Positions 9,488-18,360 of a stretch of 57,189 bases of DNA are shown here, in pieces. Within the stretch, counting starts at the first letter, position 1; every line of letters begins with the position of its first letter. Source of the stretch: JBFWRI01 sp050248995 (GTDB taxonomy: Bacteria > Pseudomonadota > Alphaproteobacteria > JAIXQD01); contig JBFWRI010000012.1 in assembly GCA_050248995.1 (NCBI GenBank), positions 1-57,189 of the forward strand. The letters run 5' to 3'. The position numbers and the translations under genes were made by a program. The notes under the pieces are model-generated. The model was not told the DNA's origin. It made no database searches and saw only the letters and a program-made list of their open reading frames with translations.

Positions 9488-10864
9488 TTAATTCTCGATC
9501 TCGATACAGTTGCGACCGGCGTTCTTAGCACGGTAAAGCGCATCATCGGCGCGCTTGACGATCTGTTGTGGTTGGCCGTCGTTTGCCGCTTGCAACGCTG
9601 AAATCCCTATGCTGATTGTGACCGGAAGGTCTAGCGACAGCTTATCAAGACGGAAAGCATCGTTGGCCGTTGCCTTTCGCAGGCGTTCAGCCACCATTTC
9701 GGCCGTCTCAAGGTCGGTTTCCGGCATGACAATAGCGAATTCTTCGCCACCCATGCGCGTTACAAGGTCGAACGAACGAAGGTTTTTGTTCAAGCGCGTC
9801 ACCAGTTCAACCAGCACGGCATCGCCTGCTGGATGACCGTAAGTATCGTTAATCTTCTTGAAATGATCGATATCCAGCATGATGACCGACAGCGGGCGGC
9901 TCGACTGACGTGCACGCTCAAACAGGCGCGGCAGGTGAATATCTAGGTAACGGCGGTTATAGGCTCCCGTCAGGGGATCGGTCAGCGCCATCGCCAACGA
10001 GCGTTCGTAGTTTTCGCGCAAGCGCAAGTATGTACGAGTCTGGCGGATTTGCGTACGCATACGGGCCAGCAGCTCGTTGCCGTCAACTGGACGTAAAATA
10101 TAGTCGGTGGCACCCAGCTCCAGCGCCTTGGCAACACGGATGATATCGACATCATCAGCCACCATCACAACCGGCATCTGTCGTGTCTGCTCTGCACTGC
10201 GCACTTCAGCGATCAGGTGCATGGCTGACTCATCACCCACGCGCATGGCCACTAGCACTGCCTCGCAGGGATGCGCCTTCAAATGAGCAACCGCATCTTC
10301 ATTGTTGCGGACATGGGCTAACGAAATGTTTTCGATATCCAACGCCTGTGCCATACGGTTGTGTTCAACTTGATCGTCGCCCACGTACAGCAGCTTAGCG
10401 CCAGCGATGTTATTACGCTCTTCATCGGCCTTGCTGGCAGCCGCACCATACTGGGCAGCCGAGCGTTCACGCAGGCGCCATTCATCCATCATGAATTTTA
10501 AACGCAGCAGCGAACGCACGCGCGCCAGCAGCGCCACTTCATTGATCGGTTTCGACAGAAAATCATCAGCGCCAGCCAACAACCCCTGTACACGATCCGA
10601 CACATCTGTCAGCGCCGTCACCATAACCACGGGGATGTGACGCGTGACCGCTTCCTCTTTCAATTTGCGGCAAACCTCGAATCCATCCATGCCAGGCATC
10701 ATTACATCCAGAAGAATGATATCGGGGATGTTCTTACGCACGGCATCGAGCGCCTGAAAACCGTCAGTTACAGTTTCAACAACGTAGTATTCACGACTAA
10801 GTCGTGCCGCGAGCAGCTTGATGTTCAGTGGATTATCATCGACGATCAATATGCGCGCTGACAT
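9488..10864 (-). CDS. pleD: PleD-type response regulator diguanylate cyclase
   Basis: This 458-residue protein should make c-di-GMP when phosphorylated, as PleD does during polar development in Caulobacter. Residues 1-118 form a receiver with the acidic pocket (VDDN) and phospho-acceptor Asp in ILLDVMMPG. Residues about 155-275 form a second receiver that lacks the acceptor Asp and acts as a dimerisation adaptor. The GGDEF domain (about 295-458) has an intact GGEEF active site in TRMGGEEFAI and an RxxD inhibitory site (RSFD) just before it, so product inhibition is expected. It lies 10 bp behind divK, the classic pair. Confidence 0.95.
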   Translation of the reverse strand: MSARILIVDDNPLNIKLLAARLSREYYVVETVTDGFQALDAVRKNIPDIILLDVMMPGMDGFEVCRKLKEEAVTRHIPVVMVTALTDVSDRVQGLLAGADDFLSKPINEVALLARVRSLLRLKFMMDEWRLRERSAAQYGAAASKADEERNNIAGAKLLYVGDDQVEHNRMAQALDIENISLAHVRNNEDAVAHLKAHPCEAVLVAMRVGDESAMHLIAEVRSAEQTRQMPVVMVADDVDIIRVAKALELGATDYILRPVDGNELLARMRTQIRQTRTYLRLRENYERSLAMALTDPLTGAYNRRYLDIHLPRLFERARQSSRPLSVIMLDIDHFKKINDTYGHPAGDAVLVELVTRLNKNLRSFDLVTRMGGEEFAIVMPETDLETAEMVAERLRKATANDAFRLDKLSLDLPVTISIGISALQAANDGQPQQIVKRADDALYRAKNAGRNCIEIEN

Positions 10865-10874
10865 TTATAACTCT

Positions 10875-11258
10875 CTATTCTACAGGCGCATACTTGCGCA
10901 CTGTTTCCAGAAACCGCCCGACCGAAATCGGTTTTGAAATATAATCCACACAGCCACCCATACGGATACGCTCTTCATCGCCCTTCATGGCAAAGGCCGT
11001 AATGGCTATAACCGGGATAGACTGTAACTCGGCATCCTCTTTCAGCCAACGGGTCACCTCAAGACCAGAAACCTCAGGAAGCTGGATATCCATAAGGATG
11101 AGGTCCGGACGCTCAATCCGCGCCGTATTCAGGGCTTCCATCCCACTACGCAACAATACAGTCTGGTAGCCGTGAGCCTCCAGCAGGTCGCGGAACAGCT
11201 TCATATTCAGCTCGTTATCCTCAACGATCATGATCTTGCGCGAGGCCGCAGCGGTCAT
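10875..11258 (-). CDS. divK: Single-domain response regulator DivK
   Basis: The 127-residue stand-alone receiver has the acidic pair in IVEDNELN, the phospho-acceptor Asp in LILMDIQLPE, the conserved Thr/Ala switch in IAITAFAM and the Lys in YISKPI. In Caulobacter and relatives DivK is the polar cell-fate regulator that acts on DivL-CckA and is phosphorylated by DivJ/PleC. It overlaps the end of eipB by four bases (ATGA) and pleD follows directly, so the three are probably translated from one message. Confidence 0.93.
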   Translation of the reverse strand: MTAAASRKIMIVEDNELNMKLFRDLLEAHGYQTVLLRSGMEALNTARIERPDLILMDIQLPEVSGLEVTRWLKEDAELQSIPVIAITAFAMKGDEERIRMGGCVDYISKPISVGRFLETVRKYAPVE

Positions 11259-12136
11259 GAACAGGTCCGGGCCAGGGGTTCAACATTTTTCAAAGTCGCG
11301 CTGACAACAAAATCCCCGTAATCAATAGTGAGGCTGGTCGCGACACCATTTTCCAGCAACATCATGGTCATTTCGTAATCGGGGGTGCCAGCCTGGTTTT
11401 CAGGAGCATAAAATGCCATGCGTACCGGCCATGCCCGGCCCTGCTGCAGTTCGGCATTTACTGCGTCCTTCGGTGCTTCAATAACGACAGGATTGCTGAT
11501 AAACGCACTGATGAAATTCCGGCCCTGCTCGTCTGCGCCATCAAATACTTCACGCGTATAAACGTGCTCACCGGCCTTTGCCTTGCGCAACAGCTCAAGT
11601 GTGTGGACGGACGGGAAGAGCGTTGTCGATGGAAGCTTAACGTCCCGCTCTTTCGGCGTCGTATAGTGTGCAGTGCCGCCACCATTGGCCAATACAGCCT
11701 GTCCCCGGAACTCCTCTGTTGCTTCACCGTTGGTTTCGCGGCGCACGCTGAAGCGGAACATGCTGGCATCCTTGGCTTCCCAAGTTGCCAGACTGGTCTT
11801 TGAATTCTGCGATCCGCCACCTTCGTATTCGTAATTCATGTCCAGACGCTGCTCGATCGTCCAGCCTTCGCAGGCATCATCCCAGGCGAACAACATCTTG
11901 CCCTGTACGTTATTAATATTGCCGTTCGGCTTTATGCTTTGCAGCTTGAGATCATATAGCGCACGGTGCGGTGTGAAACTTATGGCCGCTGCGGCAGCAG
12001 CCGTTTCCGCAGCCGATGGCTCTGACTGGCCTGCAGGCCTAAGACCAACAACCAGCACGCCAACAACAGCCAGCAACGCACATATAACCAGCGCATGCCG
12101 GCGTAAAAATGTAGCAAGGTTTTGCATCAGCGCCAT
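11255..12136 (-). CDS. eipB: EipB-like periplasmic cell-envelope protein (DUF1849)
   Basis: The protein has 293 residues. A membrane-spanning signal segment (about 14-32) is followed by an Ala-rich linker and then a beta-sheet domain that begins PHRALYDLKL, the entry motif of the EipB/DUF1849 family. Brucella EipB is a periplasmic beta-spiral protein needed for envelope integrity. Cys in WDDACEGW and a second Cys two residues from the C-terminus (LARTCS) match the conserved disulfide pair of that family. The gene heads the eipB-divK-pleD transcript. Confidence 0.85.
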   Translation of the reverse strand: MALMQNLATFLRRHALVICALLAVVGVLVVGLRPAGQSEPSAAETAAAAAAISFTPHRALYDLKLQSIKPNGNINNVQGKMLFAWDDACEGWTIEQRLDMNYEYEGGGSQNSKTSLATWEAKDASMFRFSVRRETNGEATEEFRGQAVLANGGGTAHYTTPKERDVKLPSTTLFPSVHTLELLRKAKAGEHVYTREVFDGADEQGRNFISAFISNPVVIEAPKDAVNAELQQGRAWPVRMAFYAPENQAGTPDYEMTMMLLENGVATSLTIDYGDFVVSATLKNVEPLARTCS

Positions 12137-12211
12137 TTTGTCAGAATCCTTACAGCAACCAAGCAGAAACAGCTTAGAATTGATTTAAGTTCTGTGGACA
12201 CTTTCGGAAAC

Positions 12212-12239
12212 ACCGGGCAAGAAGCGCCCGGTCTTTTTT
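12212..12239 (+). terminator. Intrinsic terminator, plus strand, with no plus-strand gene before it
   Basis: The stem ACCGGGC / GCCCGGT has a 7-base loop and is followed directly by a T-rich run. It only works for rightward transcription, yet the nearest plus-strand gene ends 5.4 kb upstream. It may end antisense transcripts leaving the eipB region, or a short unannotated RNA starting after about 12137. Confidence 0.75.
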
Positions 12240-12313
12240 GCCCGTAATCCGATATTCTACTGTTCCTACCATACTCCATTTCGGTTAACTAATTGTTCTG
12301 ACTTCGGTTTTAA

Positions 12314-12330
12314 TTGGCATACCGCTTGCT
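12314..12330 (+). promoter_or_regulatory. Sigma-54 (RpoN) type -24/-12 promoter
   Basis: TTGGCATACCGCTTGCT has the GG of the -24 element and the GC of the -12 element at the required 10-base gap, with both flanks matching the TTGGCAC-N5-TTGCW consensus except one base. It lies about 53 bases before the start of the GGDEF gene. This would make that gene dependent on an enhancer-binding activator. Confidence 0.7.
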
Positions 12331-12382
12331 TAAACGTTGGGGACTGCCCAGTAGGGGCGGGTAAAGGGATAGGAGATCGCTC

Positions 12383-13081
12383 ATGACCCCCGTTGTGCCG
12401 CAGAAAGCAGCAGCCCTCGAAGATATTCAAGGTCCCCCGTTTATTGACCTGGCCACCCCTGCCACTGTTACGCCTATTCATAACGGCCTGCCACTGGCAA
12501 CGCCTGTCGCTGTCCATAATACTCAAGAGGCACTAAATATCGCGCTTCGTGTTATCGCCGAACAGCAGCGCCGCATCTCGGAACTGGAAGGCGAAGCGAC
12601 AACCGATTTGTTGACCGGCCTGCTGAACAAGCGCGGCTTTGCCCGAGCCTTCGAACGTGAGTGTGAGCGTGCACAGCGCAGCGGTGAAGCTACTGCCCTG
12701 CTTGTGATGTTCGATCTCGATGGCCTTAAACAGATAAACGACACCTATGGCCACCCGGCTGGCGACGCCTATATCCGCGGATTTGCGGCATCGCTAAAAC
12801 ATGCCGTTCGTACCACTGATTATATTGGCCGCATCGGCGGCGATGAATTTGCCCTGATCCTTACCGATACATCTGTACAAAGGGCCTGGGAACGCATCGC
12901 GATCATCGCCGAAGTACTGAACCAGCACTACATCAAACATGATGGCAAACGCTTTAAATTATGCGCAAGCCATGGCTGCAGCGCAATCAAGGCTGGCGAG
13001 CACGTCGAGCAGCTTATCGCCGACGCCGACGCCCGTTTGTATGAAAATAAGCGTCAAAGGAAGCGCGCCCAGTTGCACTAG
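12383..13081 (+). CDS. GGDEF diguanylate cyclase
   Basis: The cytoplasmic protein has 232 residues: a short unstructured N-terminus, a helical linker (about 50-72) and one GGDEF domain. The active site GRIGGDEFAL is intact, the Mg/GTP-binding FDLDGLKQINDTYGH is present, and the I-site RTTD lies five residues before GGDEF. It should synthesise c-di-GMP under product inhibition. No sensor domain is visible, so activity may be set by expression level or partners. The ATG has AGGAG eight bases upstream and is preceded by a sigma-54-like promoter. A strong terminator follows at 13143. Confidence 0.92.
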   Translation: MTPVVPQKAAALEDIQGPPFIDLATPATVTPIHNGLPLATPVAVHNTQEALNIALRVIAEQQRRISELEGEATTDLLTGLLNKRGFARAFERECERAQRSGEATALLVMFDLDGLKQINDTYGHPAGDAYIRGFAASLKHAVRTTDYIGRIGGDEFALILTDTSVQRAWERIAIIAEVLNQHYIKHDGKRFKLCASHGCSAIKAGEHVEQLIADADARLYENKRQRKRAQLH

Positions 13082-13142
13082 TTTACCCCAGGACTTGCTG
13101 CCCTCCCCGGGCTCCCCTCCCCAAAGCAAGTCTGTTACGAGA

Positions 13143-13179
13143 GCCCCGCCAAGCGCCCCCTTGGCGGGGCAGTTTTTTG
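13143..13179 (+). terminator. Strong intrinsic terminator after the GGDEF gene
   Basis: An 11-bp perfect stem (GCCCCGCCAAG / CTTGGCGGGGC) with a 6-base C-rich loop is followed by AGTTTTTTG. It separates the cyclase gene from the ABC exporter operon. Confidence 0.92.
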
Positions 13180-13215
13180 TAGACAAATTAGCTCCATATA
13201 AGTCAGTTTGAATAA

Positions 13216-14199
13216 ATGACCCCGGCAATCACCGTTGATAATCTGCAAAAAGAATTCGTGCAGAAAACACACCCGCCCGACCGCGGATTCTGGCAACGGC
13301 TCCTTAAAAGCGCCGAGATAAAGCGCACACCCGCAGTTGCCGGACTTTCGTTCTCCATCCAGCCGGGCGAACGTGTTGCCTTTATCGGTCCGAACGGCGC
13401 CGGCAAATCAACAACGCTGAAGATGCTGTCAGGGATCCTGACGCCGACAGATGGCACAGCGCACGTTGCCGGTCTGGTGCCATGGGATTCGCGGCAGGCT
13501 TTGGCCCGGCACATTGGGCTTGTTTTTGGCCAGCGTTCGCAGCTTTGGTATCACTTAAGCGTCAACGACAGTTTCAACCTGCTGGCGGCTATTTACGATC
13601 TGAAAACCGAGGATTACGCAACTCAGCGCGCCTGGCTCGAAGAAACCTTCCAGCTGGCGCCGCTGTGGGAACAGCAGGTAAAAGCGTTGTCACTGGGTCA
13701 GCGTATGCGCGCCGAGATTGCAGCCAGCCTGCTACACAAACCGCAGATCCTGTTTCTAGACGAGCCGACGATCGGTCTTGATATTACCGTACGCGCCGAA
13801 TTGCGCGACACGCTGAAGCGCCTGAGCCAGCGCGGCAATGTCACTATTATCCTTACCAGCCATGATATGGCCGATGTCGAAGAAGTGTGCGACCGCATCA
13901 TCCTGATTAACCATGGCCGCAAAGTGGTCGACGACACTCTGGCATCGGTAAAACATAAATTCGTGCAGACAAAGCGCATTACCTTGATAACCGAAGAAGA
14001 AACCCCTGTATTCAGCATGCCGGGTATCGATACCGAACGCAGCCAGCATAAGCTGGCGCTGCATTTCAACCCAACCCATGTTCAGGTGGCACACGTCATC
14101 AGCGCAGCCATGGCCGCCTTAAACGTGCGCGACGTCGTTATCGAAGATACGCCATTGGAAGACATCATACAACATATCTACCGGCAGGGTCTGGCGTGA
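13216..14199 (+). CDS. ABC-2 type exporter, ATP-binding subunit
   Basis: The 327-residue nucleotide-binding protein has Walker A GPNGAGKST (near residue 60), the signature LSLGQRMRAE and Walker B ILFLDEPTIGLD, followed by the switch His in LTSHD. A C-terminal extension of about 85 residues is typical of the drug/polysaccharide ABC-2 group. It heads a three-gene operon in which starts overlap stops, and the two permeases that follow form the membrane part. The long insertion before Walker A (residues 14-40) resembles the multidrug group called YadG/DrrA-like or viologen exporters. The substrate is unknown. Confidence 0.88.
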   Translation: MTPAITVDNLQKEFVQKTHPPDRGFWQRLLKSAEIKRTPAVAGLSFSIQPGERVAFIGPNGAGKSTTLKMLSGILTPTDGTAHVAGLVPWDSRQALARHIGLVFGQRSQLWYHLSVNDSFNLLAAIYDLKTEDYATQRAWLEETFQLAPLWEQQVKALSLGQRMRAEIAASLLHKPQILFLDEPTIGLDITVRAELRDTLKRLSQRGNVTIILTSHDMADVEEVCDRIILINHGRKVVDDTLASVKHKFVQTKRITLITEEETPVFSMPGIDTERSQHKLALHFNPTHVQVAHVISAAMAALNVRDVVIEDTPLEDIIQHIYRQGLA

Positions 14200-14999
14200 C
14201 CGCCGCAGATATAAACTTCGCATGGAATATGGCGCGCAGCGGCTGGCTTGCAGCAACACGCGATCGCGGCGCACGCATCGCCATGCTGATCAGCTATGCC
14301 GTGATTACACTTGCCTTCGGCTTTCTGCTGTATAGCGTCGACTTCAAAGGCACATTGAAAAATGCGCCCACAGCGCAGCAAATGGTGTGGTACTTTTTGA
14401 CAATCGAAATTGTGCTGATGACTTACCAAAGCTTCCGCAGCTCGATGGTCAACCGCATCTATACAGGGCAGACCATGTTCGAAATGGGCTACCCCCGCCC
14501 TCTGTGGCAGATATATATCCCCTACATGATGGGTGCAGGAATGCACAATGCGCTGTTGCTTACTGCGGGCGCCTTCGTGATCGGCAGCGTCATCACCCAG
14601 GCGGCACCGCCCCTTACCGCTGGCTGGGTGCTTCTGCCATATACCGTGTTTATGTCTATCCTTTTGTATACGGGATTTACCTTGTTCCTGGTGTTTGCAA
14701 CATTGCGCTGGCGACTCGGCAATTCCTTTCAATACATGCTGAACAAGTTTTTCTTCTTGCTGGGCGGCATTGTCGTGCCCCCTATTCTGTTTCCGGGCTT
14801 GTGGGGAGAGATCATCCCGCTGCTGCCATTCAATGCCTTTTTGTTCGGCGGCGCCATGCCGCAACTGTGGGGCTCATCTGCCTTCATGCCGCTGTCGTTA
14901 TTACTGCAGCCGCTATGGCTGATTATATTTTTCTGGACAACATGGCGTTTCGCCCGCCGCACCATGCGCCGCCTGCAGGAAAGCGGAGAAGGCTCATGA
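14196..14999 (+). CDS. ABC-2 type exporter, permease subunit 1
   Basis: The 267-residue inner-membrane protein has six hydrophobic segments, the plan of ABC-2 permeases. It starts with GTG inside the end of the ATPase gene (4 bp overlap), so synthesis is likely coupled. The Arg-rich C-terminus ends at an ATGA overlap with the next permease. Together with 13216 and 14996 it should form an efflux complex, similar in layout to viologen/drug exporters with two unlike permeases. Confidence 0.82.
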   Translation: MTAADINFAWNMARSGWLAATRDRGARIAMLISYAVITLAFGFLLYSVDFKGTLKNAPTAQQMVWYFLTIEIVLMTYQSFRSSMVNRIYTGQTMFEMGYPRPLWQIYIPYMMGAGMHNALLLTAGAFVIGSVITQAAPPLTAGWVLLPYTVFMSILLYTGFTLFLVFATLRWRLGNSFQYMLNKFFFLLGGIVVPPILFPGLWGEIIPLLPFNAFLFGGAMPQLWGSSAFMPLSLLLQPLWLIIFFWTTWRFARRTMRRLQESGEGS

Positions 15000-15772
15000 T
15001 GCGCGCCAATCTTATGCTGTTACGCCTTGTGCTGCGCGAACAGATGGTGCAGGGCCGCCGCGCACTAGCACTAAGTGCCGCTATGCTGGCAAATAACCTG
15101 ATTGCCTTCGCGGCATTCGCCCTGATCTTCCACTTCAGCCCGTCAATCCGTGGCTGGACCGTCTATGAATACATGCTGATCTACATTATTTCAGTCATAG
15201 GATTCGGCATCGTCTCGATGTTTCTTGAAGGCACGTTCCGCGTCGGCGATGTTATCAGTACTGGTGCGCTGGATGGATTCTTGTGCCGGCCGCAGAACCC
15301 TATTCCTGCCCTCTGCCTGCGCCAACCCGATGTTTCTGCCGGCGGCGACATCGCCACTGGCATAATATTACTTTGCCTCATGCCAGATATGACGCTTGGC
15401 AAGTTTTTGATGATTGTAGTTCTTATATTGTCGGGTGCGGTCGTATTTTGGGCGATCTCGTTTATCACCGTCTGCATGGCTTTCTGGGGCGGCAGTGCCT
15501 CGATGATAAGCGGCCTGCACACCACCATTATCATGCTGAAGTCCTCGCCGCCGCACGGTATGCCGAACTGGCTGAAAGCGCTGACACTTACCGTCATCCC
15601 GGCCGGGCTGATCAACATCCTGCCGCCAAGTATCCTGCGCGAGCCATGGCAGTGGGATTACTGGCTTGTGTTAGGCACATCAACCGTATGCCTGTTTGTA
15701 CTGGCGATATGTATCTTTCATGTCGGATTGCGGCGCTATACATCCGGCAACCAGATAGTTCAGCTTACATAG
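14996..15772 (+). CDS. ABC-2 type exporter, permease subunit 2
   Basis: The 258-residue protein begins Met-Met-Arg-Ala and has about six membrane segments. The frame stays open well upstream, but that part lies inside the first permease in another frame; the ATG at 14996 overlaps that gene's TGA by four bases and is the natural start. A segment near residues 90-125 (CRPQNPIPALCLRQPDV) marks the cytoplasmic loop that meets the ATPase. The end overlaps the convergent WD40 gene by 8 bp. Confidence 0.82.
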   Translation: MMRANLMLLRLVLREQMVQGRRALALSAAMLANNLIAFAAFALIFHFSPSIRGWTVYEYMLIYIISVIGFGIVSMFLEGTFRVGDVISTGALDGFLCRPQNPIPALCLRQPDVSAGGDIATGIILLCLMPDMTLGKFLMIVVLILSGAVVFWAISFITVCMAFWGGSASMISGLHTTIIMLKSSPPHGMPNWLKALTLTVIPAGLINILPPSILREPWQWDYWLVLGTSTVCLFVLAICIFHVGLRRYTSGNQIVQLT

Positions 15773-16802
15773 GTTTAAAGGCCGCGCTGACGCTTTCGAC
15801 TGTAAACAAATACAGCTTGCCGTTCTCGTCGCCGGCAAACAGCGCGTCACCGGCGGCTGTCCATTGCATTGCGGTTAAGGGCACGTTAGTGGGCGCTAGT
15901 AACTGCAGCGATCCGCCTTCATACAACGGCACCAATGCCAATCCGCCGTGCGCATAGCCAACGGCAATCAGCGGATCTTGCGAATGCGTCGCGACAAGCG
16001 ACACCAGTGAACCAGCATCGGGCCCTACGCCCAGCGGCGATTTGCCCCATGGTCCGCCGCCAAAGAACGGCCAGCAAATCACCTGGTCGCTTCCCGCGCT
16101 GGCCAGGTACTTGCCGCCTTCCATAAAGGCAATGCTTTGCACCTTGCTGTGATAACCCGACATGCGCATTTCCTGCATATCGGTTAAACGCCAACCATGC
16201 AGCGCCGGTTCCTGCATCATCGACAGCACGATCTGTTCTTTCGGGTGCCACAGCACGCCCGTATGACTGCCCTTCCATTCCAGCGTTTCCGCTGTGGTTT
16301 TCTCGGGCTTCAGCCACCATAAAGTCACACCGTTATAATGCGCACAGGCGACGCGCTTCTGCTTCGTGTCAACGCCAATGCCGGCAACGGTTGTCGGGTG
16401 TTCCAGCGGCGCACCGAATACATTTCCGTCAGCATCAAGCCGGTGCAGGTTCTTGCGCTCAGCATACAAGCGCTGGCCAAGTTCGGGCGCCGTCGCCACA
16501 TGCTCGATCCACGCACCCTTGTGACTGGCAAGTTCCTGCACGCCATCTGCCGACACCGACACAACGCGGCCATCATCACCGCCTGACAGAAACGCGCCGT
16601 CTTCCAGATCCGGCGCCAGCGACAGGCACGCGCCATCATGCGCAGCGATCACAGTGAAGTCCGGATTCCCGCTGCGGATATCCAGCAGATATATGTTGCC
16701 GCTGCCGCTACCGACAGCCAGCCATTTATCATCACGGCTGATGGCCAGTGCGGTCACAGCGCCTTCCACGTTCCACTCAGCGGCGATAGGTGATGCTGTC
16801 AT
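15765..16802 (-). CDS. WD40-repeat protein coupled to the CobW GTPase
   Basis: The 345-residue protein is made of WD40-like beta-propeller blades; recurring units such as AVTALAISRDDKWLAVGS, GDDGRVVSVSADG and SGDALFAG-type strands suggest seven blades. It has no signal peptide. Its ATG shares one base with the stop of the GTPase gene (TAATG), so the two are co-translated. A WD40 protein next to a COG0523 GTPase is a recurring alphaproteobacterial pair, and a scaffold role in metal delivery is inferred from that alone. Confidence 0.8.
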   Translation of the reverse strand: MTASPIAAEWNVEGAVTALAISRDDKWLAVGSGSGNIYLLDIRSGNPDFTVIAAHDGACLSLAPDLEDGAFLSGGDDGRVVSVSADGVQELASHKGAWIEHVATAPELGQRLYAERKNLHRLDADGNVFGAPLEHPTTVAGIGVDTKQKRVACAHYNGVTLWWLKPEKTTAETLEWKGSHTGVLWHPKEQIVLSMMQEPALHGWRLTDMQEMRMSGYHSKVQSIAFMEGGKYLASAGSDQVICWPFFGGGPWGKSPLGVGPDAGSLVSLVATHSQDPLIAVGYAHGGLALVPLYEGGSLQLLAPTNVPLTAMQWTAAGDALFAGDENGKLYLFTVESVSAAFKPM

Positions 16803-17788
16803 TATGCGACTGCAGCCGTCGTGCAAGCCTCAAAACCGGCACGCAGCGCCGCTTCGTCAAGGTTGCGGCCAATAAACACCAGACGGCTTTCGCGCTTTTC
16901 GTCCGCCTGCCACGGCTTGCCCGGCTGGCCTTCCAGCATCATGTGCACGCCTTGCAGCACCATGCGACGGTTGTCGCCCTGGATATCAAGGATGCCTTTG
17001 TAACGTAGAAGGTCGGGCCCCTTCGTCTGTATCAGCTCACCAATCCATGCGTCAAACAGCATCGGGTTGATGGGTTTGGCTGTGGTGAATGAAAAGCTGG
17101 CAATATCTTCGTTATGGTCGTGGTGATGGCCATGTTCCAGAAAATCGGGTTCGCGGGCGGTTACGCGGTCCAAATCAAACGCCCCAACGTTTAAAATTTT
17201 GTCCAGTTTCACATTGCTGCGCTCAGACACAATAATAGGCGCAAAGGCATTGATACCACGTAATCTGGCGGCCACGCTATCCAGCGTGGATTCATCCACC
17301 AAGTCAGCCTTGTTCAGCACAAGGATATCGGCAAAGGCCACCTGCTCGGCTGCTTCCTTGGTATCGCCAAGGCGCGTCACGACATTCTGCGCATCAACCA
17401 GCGTCACAACCGCATCCAGCTGCGTGCGCGCTTTTAGCGTATCATCAACGAAGAATGATTGGATGACCGGGCCCGGGTCAGCAAGGCCGGTTGTTTCAAC
17501 AATGATACCGTCGAAATTTTTGCCGCGCTTCAGCAGGCCACCGATAATGCGGATCAGGTCACCGCGCACCGTGCAACAGATGCAACCGTTGTTCATCTCA
17601 AAAATTTCTTCGTCGAAGCCCTCGACCTTCTGGGCGACAATGTCGTTATCAATGCCCACCTCACCGAACTCGTTGATGATGACGGCGTACTTCCGGCCGT
17701 GCGGCTCGGACAGGATGCGGTTCAGCAGAGTTGTTTTGCCCGCGCCCAGAAAACCGGTAAGGACGGTGACGGGAATGCGATCGGCCAT
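16802..17788 (-). CDS. CobW/COG0523-family metallochaperone GTPase
   Basis: The 328-residue G3E GTPase has Walker A GFLGAGKTT at its N-terminus, the metal-binding CxCC motif in NNGCICCTV (near 65), ETTGLADP as switch region, and NKAD for guanine specificity. A His-rich stretch, HGHHHDH near residue 222, points to zinc or another divalent metal. The C-terminal CobW_C domain is complete. Such proteins insert zinc or cobalt into target enzymes, often under metal starvation. The frame is open upstream to 18103, but the ATG at 17788 has AAAGGA before it and begins the conserved part. No clear Zur box was seen upstream. Confidence 0.9.
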   Translation of the reverse strand: MADRIPVTVLTGFLGAGKTTLLNRILSEPHGRKYAVIINEFGEVGIDNDIVAQKVEGFDEEIFEMNNGCICCTVRGDLIRIIGGLLKRGKNFDGIIVETTGLADPGPVIQSFFVDDTLKARTQLDAVVTLVDAQNVVTRLGDTKEAAEQVAFADILVLNKADLVDESTLDSVAARLRGINAFAPIIVSERSNVKLDKILNVGAFDLDRVTAREPDFLEHGHHHDHNEDIASFSFTTAKPINPMLFDAWIGELIQTKGPDLLRYKGILDIQGDNRRMVLQGVHMMLEGQPGKPWQADEKRESRLVFIGRNLDEAALRAGFEACTTAAVA

Positions 17789-17979
17789 AAATGTTCCTTT
17801 CGTCGCGCTAGCGGACGCAACTGTGTTTGTGCGCTGCTTATATGTGACATTCCCGCCACGAGAATCAACCACCCCGTACGAATTCTGCCCATTTTTCGCC
17901 CAAAATATAAACGTCGGCTGGACAGGGCCCCTCGAATCATAAGACGCAAGGATGGTGAAAGTTAAATTTCGGTAAACCG

Positions 17980-18360
17980 ATGATGCCAAGTGCCCAGATA
18001 TCCACAAGTTTAATCGAGGATCATGATCTCGATGACGACGATTTGTTGCCGGATCGCCTGCTGAATGGATACGAGCTGGAAGGCCTTGTCCGCACACTGG
18101 CACGCCAGCAGGCCACCGCGGTGCGCCAGTTGGCGAGTGACGGCGCGCTGCTTTATGAAATTTCCGAACGCTGGGCGATTGGCATCCTGAAAAATGACCC
18201 CAGCATCAAATGCGTTGATGATGCCTTCAGTTTTGAGCTTGCCTTGAAAGAACCCGATATCGGCACCATTCTGGTCAGCGGCATGGCGCAGGATGTCCTT
18301 GACCGGTTTTGTAAGCGCGCACCGCGTAGTAAGACAATCTTCATCGACGTATCAAAGTAA
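17980..18360 (+). CDS. Unknown small acidic protein
   Basis: The 126-residue cytoplasmic protein has an Asp-rich segment near residue 15 (EDHDLDDDD), then helices and a strand-turn pattern ending KTIFIDVSK. I do not recognise the family. The Shine-Dalgarno is weak. It is divergent from cobW, and its end overlaps the end of the ccm operon by 9 bp. Confidence 0.55.
   Translation: MMPSAQISTSLIEDHDLDDDDLLPDRLLNGYELEGLVRTLARQQATAVRQLASDGALLYEISERWAIGILKNDPSIKCVDDAFSFELALKEPDIGTILVSGMAQDVLDRFCKRAPRSKTIFIDVSK

Noticed and set aside
9364..9546. 60-codon minus-strand frame at the end of pleD
   Set aside because: It overlaps the GGDEF domain end out of frame and has no start signal.
14387..14995. Upstream extension of the second ABC permease
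   Set aside because: This part lies inside the first permease gene in another frame, and the ATGA overlap at 14996 gives a natural start.
17789..18103. N-terminal extension of the CobW GTPase
   Set aside because: The conserved P-loop domain starts at once after the ATG at 17788, which has AAAGGA. The extension has no homology-like pattern.
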